A stretch of DNA of 64,000 nucleotides from Glandiceps talaboti (Eukaryota > Hemichordata > Enteropneusta > Spengelidae), in NCBI RefSeq assembly GCF_964340395.1, contig NC_135559.1, positions 2,339,501-2,403,500 on the forward strand. Reading direction: 5' to 3'. The notes beneath the pieces are model-generated. The model had not been told where the DNA came from, searched no databases, and was given only the letters and a program-made list of their open reading frames with translations. The position numbers and the translations under genes are program-made. Below are positions 1 to 24,154 of the stretch, piece after piece; the stretch's first letter is position 1; each line of letters begins with the position of its first letter.

Positions 1-80
1 TAACTGAGTAATACTTACAAAAGTTCTGAAAGACGAATTTCTCATGTGAACTAATATATTGGTTCTGTTTATATCAACAG

Positions 81-2652
81 CAATGGTGTTTTGAAAATTA
101 TATAAACAATCGTCATATGCAGACAGCTTTAGATGTACGCCAACAATTACGTGAAATGTGTGCAAAAGCAGGGCTGTCATCACAGTCCTGTGGACAAAAT
201 ACCAGTGCTGTAAGGTGAGATAATGCTTTAGATGTATGCCAATAATTACATGAAATGTGTGCAAAAGCAGGGCTGTCATCACAGTCCTGTGGACAGAATA
301 CCAGTGCTGTAAGGTGAGATAATGGTTGGACCATTAATATGCAAGTTATATGTAGTCAAATTGATCAACATAAAAGTAAATTGCAATAGTTCTGTGGGCA
401 GATTACTACTATATAAAATGATTAGTATTTATAATCACATTTCCCATGATGCAACATTCAACATGGAGTCATTTATCCATTTCTATTCTACCATGTCTCC
501 ATATGCTAAAAGGTATGTATTTCATCGGGGCAGGAGTTTTGTTTTGAAAGTTGGTCACATGCTATAGTGACTTAGTCTAGCTGTTATTGTTTTCAATACG
601 ACAAGTGACAAAAGGCTGCTTTATAGTGGGTGGAACACCCATGATCTAGATAAAGTGATCTCTGCATTCAATAAATAACGGCCAAGCAGAGAATCTCATT
701 GACGACTAGCACAAACAGAGGATTTTTTTTCATTCATAGTCAGCTTATAAAGTCAGTTTGTGTCACTTTAACAAAAGTGATGAAAAATATGGTTTGTTGT
801 TCTTCCGTTCAATTTATTTGACACAGCAGGATATTTTATGATTTTATGATTTTATCTCATATTTTATAAAAATAGGAAGTGCTTCACAGCTGGCCTTTTT
901 ATGAACAGTGCAGAATTACAGAGAGATGGAAGCTATCTCAGTGTAAGTGGCTTATTTATTTATTCATCATAAACATCTGGCAAAATACAAAAGAATTGTG
1001 TGTTCTGATACCCCAACTGACCCTAGTTCAAGTGTCTGATCCTAAACAGTTTTTAAACATTTAAAAAAAAAACTTGAGATAAGAAATTCTTTGTCTTCTT
1101 GACCTTCATACACATCTGTTTTCATTCCCCAGTGATGTCTGTACATATTTTATCAAACTATCACAGAATGGGTATTCTGGCCGACCAGTGATGTCTGTAC
1201 ATATTTTATCAAACTATCACAGAATGGGTATTCTGGCCGACATTTCGTTTGGTTTTGTTTTGAATCAATACTTCTCAAAAACAACAATTAAAAAGACAAA
1301 CTAAAGTAAAATTAAATCTCAACCTACCTCCCCTTTTTTCTGAGGCCATGTTATCGGAAACACACAATTTTTTTTCAACCTATTTTTTGGTTAAAATCTA
1401 TGAGCCAAGTTGAATGAACCACTCATATTTGCATGGCTAGCTAAGCAGTGATGATAACAATTAACATAAATGATGATAACATATGATAAATGATGATAAC
1501 ATGACATAAATGAACAGTTATGTAAGAAAGAGGATAAGAAATCATAATGTTTAAAATGTCTTCTGTTACGACTTTTGTGAAGACACTTATAGCATGCAGC
1601 ACTTGCTGACACACATGTGAAATATTATACCTGAATTCAACATCATTGCCTCTTTAATGATGAAATAATGTTCAAATTACATTAAATATTTCTACTGTAA
1701 AGCACTTCTTAGCATGATTTATATGTTTCATTTTTCAATGTCGTAGTATTCATGTCTGTTTGTGTGTAAATATTATCTTTTGTTAATATTTCAGCTGGAC
1801 AGAAGACAGACGGTTTCCATTCACCCATCATCATGTCTATTTCAAAGTAAACCAGCATATGTACTATATAATGAATTAGTTTATACAACAAAGTGTTATA
1901 TGAGGTAAGCATAAACTAGAAGTCGGTCTATAAAAAAGGAAGCCATCCACATTAAACCAGCATATGTACTATATAATGAATTAGTTTATTCAACAAAGTG
2001 TTATATGAGGTAAGCATAAACTAGAAGTCGGTCTATAAAAAGGAAGCCATCCAAATTAAACCGGCATATGTACTATATAATGAATTAGTTTATACAAAAA
2101 AGTGTTATATGAGGTAAGCATAAACTAGAAGTCGGTCTATAAAAAAGGAAGCCATCCAAATTAAACCAGCATATGTACTATATAATGACTTAGTTTATAC
2201 AACAGTAAGCATAAACTAGAATTCTTTCTACAAACTTGACAAGAATACAGGATGCACAGCTATAAAAGCAGAAATTTGATTTTCAGAGTTAATACTTTGA
2301 TGTAACAAGTGAATTAAATTCAACAGTTGTCAATAACAAGACAAATCTTGTTTACCAAAATGTGAGAACAAAAATAAATAAATAAAAAAATTTACCCTTA
2401 AAATGTAGTAGTCAAAAGATCTAATCTCTAAACTGTTCTATATTAGTTTTAACAAAATCTTTTGTTTTTAATTCCATCAATAAAATATTGTTTGATAAGT
2501 TTATCTATTTGTTTACTTATTGACTCATTGTAATGTTTCGTACCTTCATGTTTTTCTTTATCTATTGAAGGAATATATGTGTAGTTGATCCAGAATGGTT
2601 GTATGAAGCTGCACCAAACTATTTCAAGAGGAGATTTAAAGAAGATAGGTGA
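81..2652 (+). CDS. DHX33: DHX33-like DEAH-box RNA helicase, C-terminal four exons (5' part outside window)
   Basis: Exons 81-214, 876-942, 1795-1904 and 2571-2652 join in frame to give 130 residues ending at TGA (2650-2652). All inner junctions are GT-AG. The protein is the end of the helicase-associated/OB-fold region of DEAH-box (DExH) RNA helicases: WCFENYINNRHM, then a KCFTAGLFMNSAELQRDG block, then IHPSSCLF, YNELVYTTKCYMR and VDPEWLYEAAPNYF. The IHPSS and YTTKCYMR motifs are typical of the family. The order and wording fit DHX33 best by memory; DHX40 is the main alternative. DHX33 is known as a nucleolar/cytosolic RNA helicase. The helicase core (motifs I-VI) must lie upstream. Two of its exon ends, at 214 and 1904, have been tandemly copied together with the start of the following intron. 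Confidence 0.8.
126..324 (+). repeat. Tandem duplication of the end of DHX33-like exon 81-214
   Basis: A 99 bp unit (126-224) is repeated at 225-324 with a few substitutions. It carries the last 89 bases of the coding exon plus its splice donor GGTGAGAT. The second copy keeps the donor. Reading on from the first donor into the copy meets a TGA at once, so only the first donor gives a normal protein. Confidence 0.9.
420..466 (+). repeat. Short dispersed repeat shared with 7169-7215 (inverted)
   Basis: A stretch beginning ATTAGTATTTATAATCACAT and running through ATGCAACATTCAACATGG lies in the first DHX33 intron. It matches the reverse strand at 7169-7215 closely. It is probably a fragment of an old mobile element of unknown class. 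Confidence 0.6.
1129..1241. repeat. 56 bp tandem duplication in a DHX33 intron
   Basis: Two nearly identical head-to-tail copies (1129-1184 and 1185-1241) start CCAGTGATGTCTGTAC and end near TTCTGGCCGAC. No coding content is visible. Confidence 0.85.
1848..2221 (+). repeat. Four-copy array containing the end of DHX33-like exon 1795-1904 and its splice donor
   Basis: Units of 104-105 bp start at 1848, 1953, 2057 and 2162; the last is shortened. Each unit starts AAACCAGCATATGTAC within the coding exon, runs through the donor GAGGTAAGC and about 45 bases of intron. Copies two and three keep a good donor, so the intron has decoy donors at about 2010 and 2115. Use of a distal donor would read into an in-frame TAA. 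Confidence 0.9.
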
Positions 2653-3105
2653 TATATAGAAGACAAACATGTGACCACTTATATCTTATGATGTATATCA
2701 AATGTGAAAGCACTTGTTTGAAACTGTCCAACCAAACTTTATCATACCAAATGACAATTCACGAACTATAACATTTTCTGACTTTGAAAAGATTTATTTG
2801 TAGTCATTCTCCCATTTCACAGCGTTACATTTAATACAATTTGGACAAAAGCGTTAAGTATCTACTTCATATTATAAATCTGAACAATTCTTTTTAGTTA
2901 TATAAAATGGAAATTAGCAAAAAAGAATATTTTAATGTTGTAGATTGATACATAGAGAGAATACATGCAAGTAACAATATTGTCATCAAAACTGTACTGT
3001 TTATACATTATATCAATGTCTCCCTCTACCAAAATTGTACTTAAATTGGTATTGAAACTGGGAAAAAATAAACATGCTTTCATATAATTGTATGACAGAA
3101 CACCA

Positions 3106-3163
3106 GTGTAGGTGTTGTGTAGGTGTAGGTGTAGGTGTAGGTGTAGGTGTAGGCGTGGTGTAC
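3106..3163. repeat. Short GTGTAG hexamer tract
   Basis: About seven units of GTGTAG. This is the reverse complement of the same hexamer that forms the long array at 4298-5570. Confidence 0.9.
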
Positions 3164-3569
3164 TTGGGGTAGTTGCACAAGTACTTGCAGTGCTCTCTGG
3201 GAAAGTTTCAGCAGAAAACACTGCAAGTATGAATTCAAATACCCGCGAGTACCCACACTGACTCTCAAATGGCATAAGTTCTGTTATTATTACAAATGTT
3301 TATCTGAAACAGCAAATTTCCCTAAAAATAACAATATGTGATCATATGCCTTTGTGTAGAACAAATAATGTTTTCTGTATAGCACTGCAGTGCAAATACA
3401 CCAAGTAATATCTAGTAGACCTGTAATAATGTAATTTATCTTTCTATAACAGTAGATATTCACATATCTTATTTTCTGCCATATAATTGTATTGAATTCG
3501 AAAAATCATGTCAAAAATTCTATGATTAAAAAAATGTATTACATAATCTTTTGTTGTTAGAATGATTAA

Positions 3570-4297
3570 TGAACACGCACACCTTCACCTACACGGTTGC
3601 CGCCTCACACTCCAAATATCATACCAGTTGATACAGTTGTAAACTCAAATAAACTTTATTACACACACATAACGGAAAGGACAGGAGCTGAAGTACAAAG
3701 TGAAATGATACAGGTAGGTTGTTGCCTTGCTGGCTACACAAAAAATGAATGTACCGGTGACCTGTGCGTTGGGCTTTTTATACCTGACACAGTACACCTA
3801 AAAGTATTTGACTATCTAATGAAATTCATGAAGGTAAAGAAATTTACATAAGTACGAGGACAGAAAGTTACATAACTAAAACAAAAACCTAACACTGAAT
3901 AACAAAACACTTAACGGTAAATCGTAACTGTGACATACTCCCCCGCTTGAGGAAATGGCGTCCTCGTCATTTAGACTACTTTGTACATACATTCTGGCTA
4001 GACGTAAAGAAAAATTTATAATTCAAATTTACCAATCTTTGTTGTCTTAGGGATTTCTTTTGGGTGATCTATTAACATCACAGCACAAACGTAACTCTAC
4101 GAAATGAGTAACAACGATTAAATATAACAAAAATCGAAAAGTATTTCTCTCTCAAATAAATTGACTTTAAATTTCTAAAGTGAAGTATGGTTTAAGCTGC
4201 TGGACATGTTGAACTAAATTTCTATCCTCGGACATCGTACCTAACATCTGAAGCAATGTTTGCTTAAACCTTTCACACTTACCATTACCTTGAGGAT
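3570..4297 (-). mobile_element. Fossil 3' end of a Gypsy-type LTR retroelement
   Basis: Read on the minus strand there is an integrase remnant (about 4180-4297), a polypurine tract (3936-3947) and then a candidate 366 bp LTR (3570-3935). The LTR begins TGTCAC and ends TTCA, with a TATAAA box and an AATAAA signal inside. The family call rests on the integrase wording and on the purine tract followed by TGT. The element is broken: most of the interior and the other LTR are absent, and the remaining coding part is degraded. It looks old. The hexamer array begins exactly where the recognisable interior stops. Confidence 0.6.
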
Positions 4298-5570
4298 CCT
4301 ACACCTACACCTACACCTACACCTACACCTACACCTACACCTACACCTACACCTACACCTACACCTACACCTACACCTACACCTACACCTACACCTACAC
4401 CTACACCTACACCTACACCTACACCTACACCTACACCTACACCTACACCTACACCTACACCTACACCTACACCTACACCTACACCTACACCTACACCTAC
4501 ACCTACACCTACACCTACACCTACACCTACACCTACACCTACACCTACACCTACACCTACACCTACACCTACACCTACACCTACACCTACACCTACACCT
4601 ACACCTACACCTACACCTACACCTACACCTACACCTACACCTACACCTACACCTACACCTACACCTACACCTACACCTACACCTACACCTACACCTACAC
4701 CTACACCTACACCTACACCTACACCTACACCTACACCTACACCTACACCTACACCTACACCTACACCTACACCTACACCTACACCTACACCTACACCTAC
4801 ACCTACACCTACACCTACACCTACACCTACACCTACACCTACACCTACACCTACACCTACACCTACACCTACACCTACACCTACACCTACACCTACACCT
4901 ACACCTACACCTACACCTACACCTACACCTACACCTACACCTACACCTACACCTACACCTACACCTACACCTACACCTACACCTACACCTACACCTACAC
5001 CTACACCTACACCTACACCTACACCTACACCTACACCTACACCTACACCTACACCTACACCTACACCTACACCTACACCTACACCTACACCTACACCTAC
5101 ACCTACACCTACACCTACACCTACACCTACACCTACACCTACACCTACACCTACACCTACACCTACACCTACACCTACACCTACACCTACACCTACACCT
5201 ACACCTACACCTACACCTACACCTACACCTACACCTACACCTACACCTACACCTACACCTACACCTACACCTACACCTACACCTACACCTACACCTACAC
5301 CTACACCTACACCTACACCTACACCTACACCTACACCTACACCTACACCTACACCTACACCTACACCTACACCTACACCTACACCTACACCTACACCTAC
5401 ACCTACACCTACACCTACACCTACACCTACACCTACACCTACACCTACACCTACACCTACACCTACACCTACACCTACACCTACACCTACACCTACACCT
5501 ACACCTACACCTACACCTACACCTACACCTACACCTACACCTACACCTACACCTACACCTACACCTACAC
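4298..5570. repeat. Perfect (ACCTAC)n hexamer array, about 212 units
   Basis: 1,273 bp of CCTACA/ACCTAC repeat with no interruption that I could see. Every frame that is open across it is a dipeptide run (Leu-His, Cys-Arg or Gly-Val), which is an artefact of the six-base period. The reverse strand reads TAGGTG, one variant step from the animal telomere repeat TTAGGG, but nothing else suggests a telomere. True length may differ in the animal, since assemblers handle such arrays poorly. Confidence 0.98.
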
Positions 5571-5693
5571 TTGTTTTTGCCATTACCTATTCTTGAAATT
5601 AGACCACATGAATTTTGGTCACCCATCCAAGTGTGCTACAAAGGTGATTGTAATGTTAGGCTTTGAAGTCACCCACTACACCCTATAATCCCC

Positions 5694-6003
5694 TTGTGAT
5701 TACCTATGTTATATGAAACCTTTATATCCTATGTTGATCAATGGCCATGAGGAAAAAAATTGTCCACCTCTTGTGGGAATCGAAACCTGTACGCATTTAA
5801 CAGGCTTGGGCTTTGAAGTCCACAACTATAACCATTACACCACATGGATCTTGTGATTACCTGTGTTACATAAACCCATTATATCTATAGAATCAATGGC
5901 CATCAGGAAAAAAATTCTCCGACTGTAGTGGGAATCGAACCTTTAACCCTGATATAGGCTTTATAAGTTTCAAAGTCCAGAACTTAACCACTACTCCACA
6001 TGT
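5694..6003 (-). mobile_element. Two tandem tRNA-derived SINE copies
   Basis: Copies at about 5694-5848 and 5849-6003, with a fragment just before at 5668-5690. On the minus strand each starts with a tRNA-like head: an A-box region (GTGGAGTAGTGGTTAAG in one copy) and a B box GGTTCGATTCC. A unique body of about 80 bases follows. The heads do not fold into convincing functional tRNAs. Confidence 0.65.
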
Positions 6004-6120
6004 GTTACATTAACAATTTTTTTAATGATAACTAATTGCCCTTCAAATTATAATGGCAGTTGAACCTGGACACATGTTACGGGAAGGGGATCCTAGAAAT
6101 TGAAGTTTAAGGACTAGGTC

Positions 6121-6221
6121 TGTAAGGTACGCCGTGACGGGGCGCCCTCAAACATCAGGCAACTCCTAACAGACTCGAGGAGGCTGGTGAGGGCGAAACG
6201 TCACAACGTATCTTACAGTCT
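6121..6221. repeat. Small foldback element, copy 1
   Basis: About 31 bp inverted arms: TGTAAGGTACGCCGTGAC at one end against CGTCACAACGTATCTTACAG at the other, with an inner GCGCCCTCA/TGAGGGCG stem and a loop of about 37 bases. A related copy lies at 7862-7951. Confidence 0.75.
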
Positions 6222-6542
6222 ACAAAAGTGCTATCTGGTGTTATTTTAAAGTGATAATAATACCTCTTCCTGATCACAATTGAAATTTGAATTTAGAAAA
6301 CCAAGACTGAGAAAACTTCTCAAAGTACTATATATTTGTTGGATACGCCATACAATTTAAAATTACACTATCATGAAAAATAACTGGATTCATTCAAGGT
6401 AATATAAGGTTAAGTCAGCATTCTTAGTGATTCGATTTGATGTTTCGTTTATTTGCCAACAGTTAGTATAAACCTTTGACGAGAAACTTTAAAAGTTAAG
6501 ATGCCGCCGCGCCGCTATCACTGACAGGGGCTGGCGCTATTA

Positions 6543-6557
6543 CCACTAGAGGGCGAC
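6543..6557 (+). promoter_or_regulatory. CTCF-like motif
   Basis: CCACTAGAGGGCGAC matches the core of the animal CTCF motif (CCASYAGRKGGCRS). A match by eye only; occupancy is unknown. Confidence 0.4.
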
Positions 6558-7435
6558 CCGAAGGGTTGCCTAACGACAGTGTCAGAAACACATCATCTAT
6601 CCGATAACTTGACATTTGTAGCTAGTCTCTACACTTGTAGTACAACAAGTCTTTTTTTTTTAGCTCATACTCTGGAAATATTTTATTTCTGTTTTGAGTT
6701 GGTCAGTTTTCCTGCTTTTGGCCAGCAGAATTTTTTTTCTCGAAAATCGTCCAGCCCCACCCCAGAAATCAATGATGTGCTGAACACCTAAAGCGTGCAA
6801 CCATCGTGCGATGTTGTCCAAACTTGATCTCAGACGTCAACAAGTACTTTTCTCGATGTATTATGACAATTTAAAGTTGCTGTAATGCAGAAGTTTATCA
6901 TAAGTGGATACATCACTGTGTCATTTCGATAAAAATATTCTGAATCTTCGTACAAAGTAATCAATATTTTCAACATGTTTTGCATTCCAAGTCTCTTCCA
7001 GATTACAAATTTCTAATAAATTTCTAATTTCTCCTACCCAGATACCCCTAGTACATACACCACAATTTTCTATCGGATGGCTGAACATGTCATAGACGTG
7101 ACATGTGTCATTCAATGTTTAAATATCTTATCCCCTTTCTATTTTAATAGGGAAGTTGCAAACCCGCCATGTTGAATGTTGCATCATGGGAAATGTGATG
7201 ATAAATACTAATGAATTGTTATTGTAAACAATGTGTTTGTAACCACGAATGATCAATTCATATTTACCCTGACAATTGTGGGAGGTTACTTTTATCAGTA
7301 GCGCCAGATTAGGTATTATGATAACCACAGATAATCCCATAGGCCATTGCATCTGAGCATGCTCAGTCTGGCTTGCAAGTTCCCTATTGATCTGTGTTAC
7401 CCTGTAGACAGTATGTTACATAGTTCAGTCGTGCT

Positions 7436-7630
7436 AAAAATCAACGTGAAACAACATTGACCAAGTCAGTGTTTGTAACTCATTACTTTGCAGAAAGATG
7501 AAAAATGTGTAACAAGTTTGTTATTGTATGTACAAGATCTTAAACATTTATTACTGTTTTGCAATTTATGTTTTGCAATGTATTGAGTTACAAACAAGGA
7601 CTTGGCATATGTTGTCTCACATTGATTTTT
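7436..7630. mobile_element. MITE with terminal inverted repeats of about 55 bp
   Basis: The left end AAAAATCAACGTGAAACAAC matches the reverse complement of the right end (AAAAATCAATGTGAGACAAC) and similarity continues for about 55 bases. No transposase is encoded. The right half recurs, truncated, at about 30010-30115. Confidence 0.7.
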
Positions 7631-7861
7631 CAAGGAGGAAGCCATCATGGTAAAATTGTTTTATAAATGAAAAGTTCATGAATAAATACCCAATCCTCAT
7701 CCATAATAGCCACTTTTAGCAAAACGCTGACACCCAGCTGCTTCTAATTGTAAGTAAAAGCATTTTCTTTTCAAAATTCAACCAAAACAGCGTAGACAAC
7801 AATCATTCAGGGTAGTTTTAGTTTACTCATGTACTTTCAAAGGAATCAGTTTGCCTAGTGT

Positions 7862-7951
7862 ATTAAGGTTCATCGTGACAGGGCGCCCTCACGCATCGGT
7901 CAACCCCTTGGGAAGCCGGTGAGGGCGGAATGAGACAACATATCTTACAGT
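7862..7951. repeat. Small foldback element, copy 2
   Basis: Same outline as 6121-6221: GGGCGCCCTCA near the left, GGTGAGGGCGG and ATATCTTACAGTCTAC near the right. The arms are more diverged. Confidence 0.7.
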
Positions 7952-9730
7952 CTACTTGCCTCCAAGATGATAAACACGTTTTGAGTCCATTTGATATTAA
8001 GCATCATTTTAACTTTCAGGTACAAACTTGAAAATCGTTTAAGGCCTAAAAATACCACAAGCCGTATAAGATAACGTAAGAAGGTCAGGCGAAACTGTCA
8101 GAGTATTAGCAACGGCATTATACGTCAGTGTGTTCACGTCACTATAACTGGAGCTGAAGTATCGAAATCCCTGAAAAGTTCTCAACGATCGATAATGTGA
8201 GTAAAACGATGTGCTTGTGGCATATGCAGAAGTGATTCAAGATTTTAAGGCAGAGGTAACATGCCAGGTGTCTAGAACGTACCCACCGGAACACAGTCTG
8301 CTGTCCTCATACGACTTGAATCCCTCGTTTACGGTCATTGTCTGACCGATGACATATGATATAGGTAATTGAAAACATCGCAGTCCGAAGTCGGGAGTAT
8401 TACTGAAGTCGGCAGAATACCCAGGAATTCGGAAGACCAAATCCTGTATAAAAGTGCATATTGCGTATGCACACTGTGAAAATCGATGTGCATACGTACA
8501 CACATTTTTTTATATAAATATCTTCAAAATTATGACATGAGAAAATTATATATTTTAAGGGACCTGTTCCAACACCATCCAAATACCGTTTTCACACAGT
8601 GACAATTTGTAATTTAAATTTAATTTAAAACATATTCTAATTTCTTGGGTAAGAACCAACTACCGTACCTCAGAAAATGTTGTACCAAAATAGTTGCACA
8701 GCCAAGAGTGTCGGCATTCGGTCGATAGTGGCATAGATTTGAAAACACCAAAGTCATTAGATAGATGACAAAAAATGTTTTCGCGGGTTACAGATTTAAT
8801 GTGCTGTGTTTTTTTATGACAACAGAATCAGGAAAACTCGGTTCAAAATTATATGTAACGTCACAAATTACGTCTCATTCTAGGCTTTCTGTGAACCTAT
8901 GCACGTCCACACAATCTGGAGTTGGTTGTGAAAAGTCATTGATTTTCCCATTATTTTCCTTGGGTGTTCTTTCAAAGTATCGGTTAAGACTGTTTTATAA
9001 TCGATTAAACTTGTCGTATTTCCAAATTAAACGTCTCATCTCAGAAAACAGTAAATAAAATCACATACATCACGTGCTCCTCCGACTTATCCCGAATGGG
9101 TACGAGTATCACTCGAGCTATTTCAAAACAAAACAATGCATACGTACGTACGTCGTGGTGAGTTTAGTTTAATCTCCGGTCTGTGTTTCCGTATGGCCAT
9201 CCATATGTTGTCAGTCGATGTCATTCAAATCAAGATTATTATAATGATATACATTCAAAATATTGCAACGATTTATTTTGAATATCTATAAATATTAAAA
9301 TAATACTGTCCACTGTTCCCATCGCAAGACATACATTACTGGTTGAAAACAAAATAACACTACGCTCCTGTCCACTGAGGGCAGTATACATTATTCACGG
9401 CATGCTGTAACAAACTTGCACATCAACATAGGACAATGTACTCGTTATTTTTTATCATCTTGTGAATATCGAGACGTGCTAGTTTGGCAATAGTTTATGA
9501 CTATCTCACCAAAGATCAGTCTATTACAACAGGCATTCAATAGAGTGTCTGATACTTCTTTATCTCAAATAGAACTGTCTGACCCAGTTATGTCTTCACA
9601 ACCACATGTACCAGTGGGTAAGCCCCAAAAACACGACAAAAACAAAATTTTGGAGATATAACAGTTTAGTTTAGAATGAAATGATATGATCTATTCAAAC
9701 ACATCTCAAAGGTAGGTATAACTACAAATA

Positions 9731-10212
9731 ATCAAAACCTCACAACAAAACGTTGCCTGGCCAGACAAAAATCTAACTAACATTGCTACTTTTATCATTC
9801 CGGTGTTTCACAAATTTTATCAACATACCCCCCCCCCCCCCACCTTACATAGCAAGATAATCATCTTGTGGTGCGAAAAGCATCTTAACCAACATTACTA
9901 CACTTTCTTTGCACCAACGGTAAGTTACCATTATCAGTTAAATGTACAAGGACAACACATGAAGGTAAACCTAACAACGGTGTGTTCATTCTGATATTTT
10001 TGAGACAGTTAATTGACTAAAATGTAACAATCGTACTTCAATTCTTGTCCTGCCAGATGATAACATGTGGAAATGTAAATTAGATTTTTGGTCGAACCAG
10101 ATGATAAGATTTAGCAACATCTCTGGGATATTTGTCTGGCTAGATGATAAAATGTAGCAATGTTAATTAGATTTTTGTCAAGCAAGACAATATGTTGTTT
10201 CAAGTTTTTTGG
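9731..10212. mobile_element. Long-arm foldback MITE, copy 1
   Basis: The left end (CAACAAAACGTTGCCTGGCC, then AAAATCTAACTAACATTGCTAC) is inverted at the right end (GTAGCAATGTTAATTAGAT, then ACAATATGTTGTTTCAAG). Arms are 70 bp or more. No coding capacity. The related copy 12501-12947 lies in an MCCC1 intron. Confidence 0.65.
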
Positions 10213-10410
10213 TTGTCATAGTAATATACAGGTCTCATAATATATGTCAATAAAATTATTGTCTGCACACAAATATATGTTATATTGTTATTTCACTTCA
10301 AATATGTAAAGTATTTTGCATAAAACTTTTTACCCCTGATATATTTCAAGACAACAGCTTCCCAGCTACAACATTGCTTGTTTATGACTTCAATCATATC
10401 ATAAATGAAT

Positions 10411-10424
10411 AGCGCCCTCTGTAG
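10411..10424 (-). promoter_or_regulatory. CTCF-like motif
   Basis: Reverse strand CTACAGAGGGCGCT resembles the CTCF core. By eye only. Confidence 0.3.
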
Positions 10425-10791
10425 ATAATACATGTTTCATGACATATGACCCAGGTCAAAGGTCAGTAATTTGAATGCGATTCAACTGGATTTCACGCCA
10501 AAGTTGTCCTAGATCTTAGTTAATCCAGTGTTCTCTCCAGAAAACAATGTTACAGTTGTAAATTAGCATAACAACACAAACCATTGTTATATTAATTGAT
10601 TATTATTGTTTTATACAAATAAAAGGTTGGAATCCACTTTGTATTAAAGGCCTGGGGTGAACATTTTTATAATTTCTTGGGTTCATTTTCAAAATATACA
10701 CTGGATTGACTGCTTGTTATGTTGAGAAGGGCATGTTTTTTTAAAAAAGGATTGCGTTTGAGGCACAAACAAAAGTAACTCATACACTTCA

Positions 10792-10807
10792 CCACTAGAG
10801 AGCGCTA
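10792..10807 (+). promoter_or_regulatory. CTCF-like motif just past the MCCC1 stop codon
   Basis: CCACTAGAGAGCGCTA, one base off the usual AGGGC core, 26 bases beyond the MCCC1 stop and so within its 3' UTR or flank. Confidence 0.3.
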
Positions 10808-10832
10808 TTATATTTTATCCCACTGCAGTGTC

Positions 10833-24078
<13,246 letters not shown>

Positions 24079-24154
24079 TTTTTGTGTTGAACTTTGACAT
24101 AATATAAAGCGCCCTCATGCGGTCCTGAGTTTCTAAGGAAACACATAAACAGAA
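24079..24154. promoter_or_regulatory. Bidirectional promoter region of MCCC1 and the LRR gene
   Basis: Only 76 bp separate the two divergent start codons, so both 5' UTRs and the core promoter must lie here or overlap the first exons. GCGCCCTCATGCGG (24108-24121) resembles the CTCF-type sites elsewhere in the window. No clear TATA box. Confidence 0.6.

Larger units (their letters stand above)
2653..10832. other. Intergenic region, DHX33-like end to MCCC1 end
   Basis: No exon with coding character was found in these 8.2 kb. The stretch holds the DHX33-like 3' flank, a Gypsy-type fossil (3570-4297), the ACCTAC array (4298-5570), tRNA-like SINE copies (5694-6003), two small foldback repeats, two MITEs and CCACTAGAGGGC-type sites. 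An open frame of 97 codons at 8765-9058 looks like chance. In 8000-9700 I recognise nothing else. The MCCC1 3' UTR must lie just below 10833 on the minus strand. Confidence 0.7.

Noticed and set aside
113-334. 73-codon minus-strand frame with an internal repeat
   Set aside because: It is the antisense of the duplicated DHX33-like exon, whose plus-strand exons join in frame and match the family.
1848-2221. CRISPR-like direct repeats
   Set aside because: No unique spacers of fixed length; the units are contiguous and derived from a coding exon in an animal gene.
4241-5666. Three long open frames (461, 468 and 432 codons) of Cys-Arg, Leu-His and Gly-Val dipeptides
   Set aside because: They are the six-base array read in different frames; no flanking coding signal or splice structure supports them.
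5770-6003. Functional tRNA genes on the minus strand
   Set aside because: A and B boxes are present, but stems do not pair well and the units have a long non-tRNA body, as in SINEs.
8765-9058. 97-codon open frame
   Set aside because: No recognisable domain, no splice partners, ordinary AT-rich composition; length is within chance for the region.
9363-9390. CTCF motif at CCACTGAGGGCAG
   Set aside because: One base short of the core spacing, so not listed as a site.
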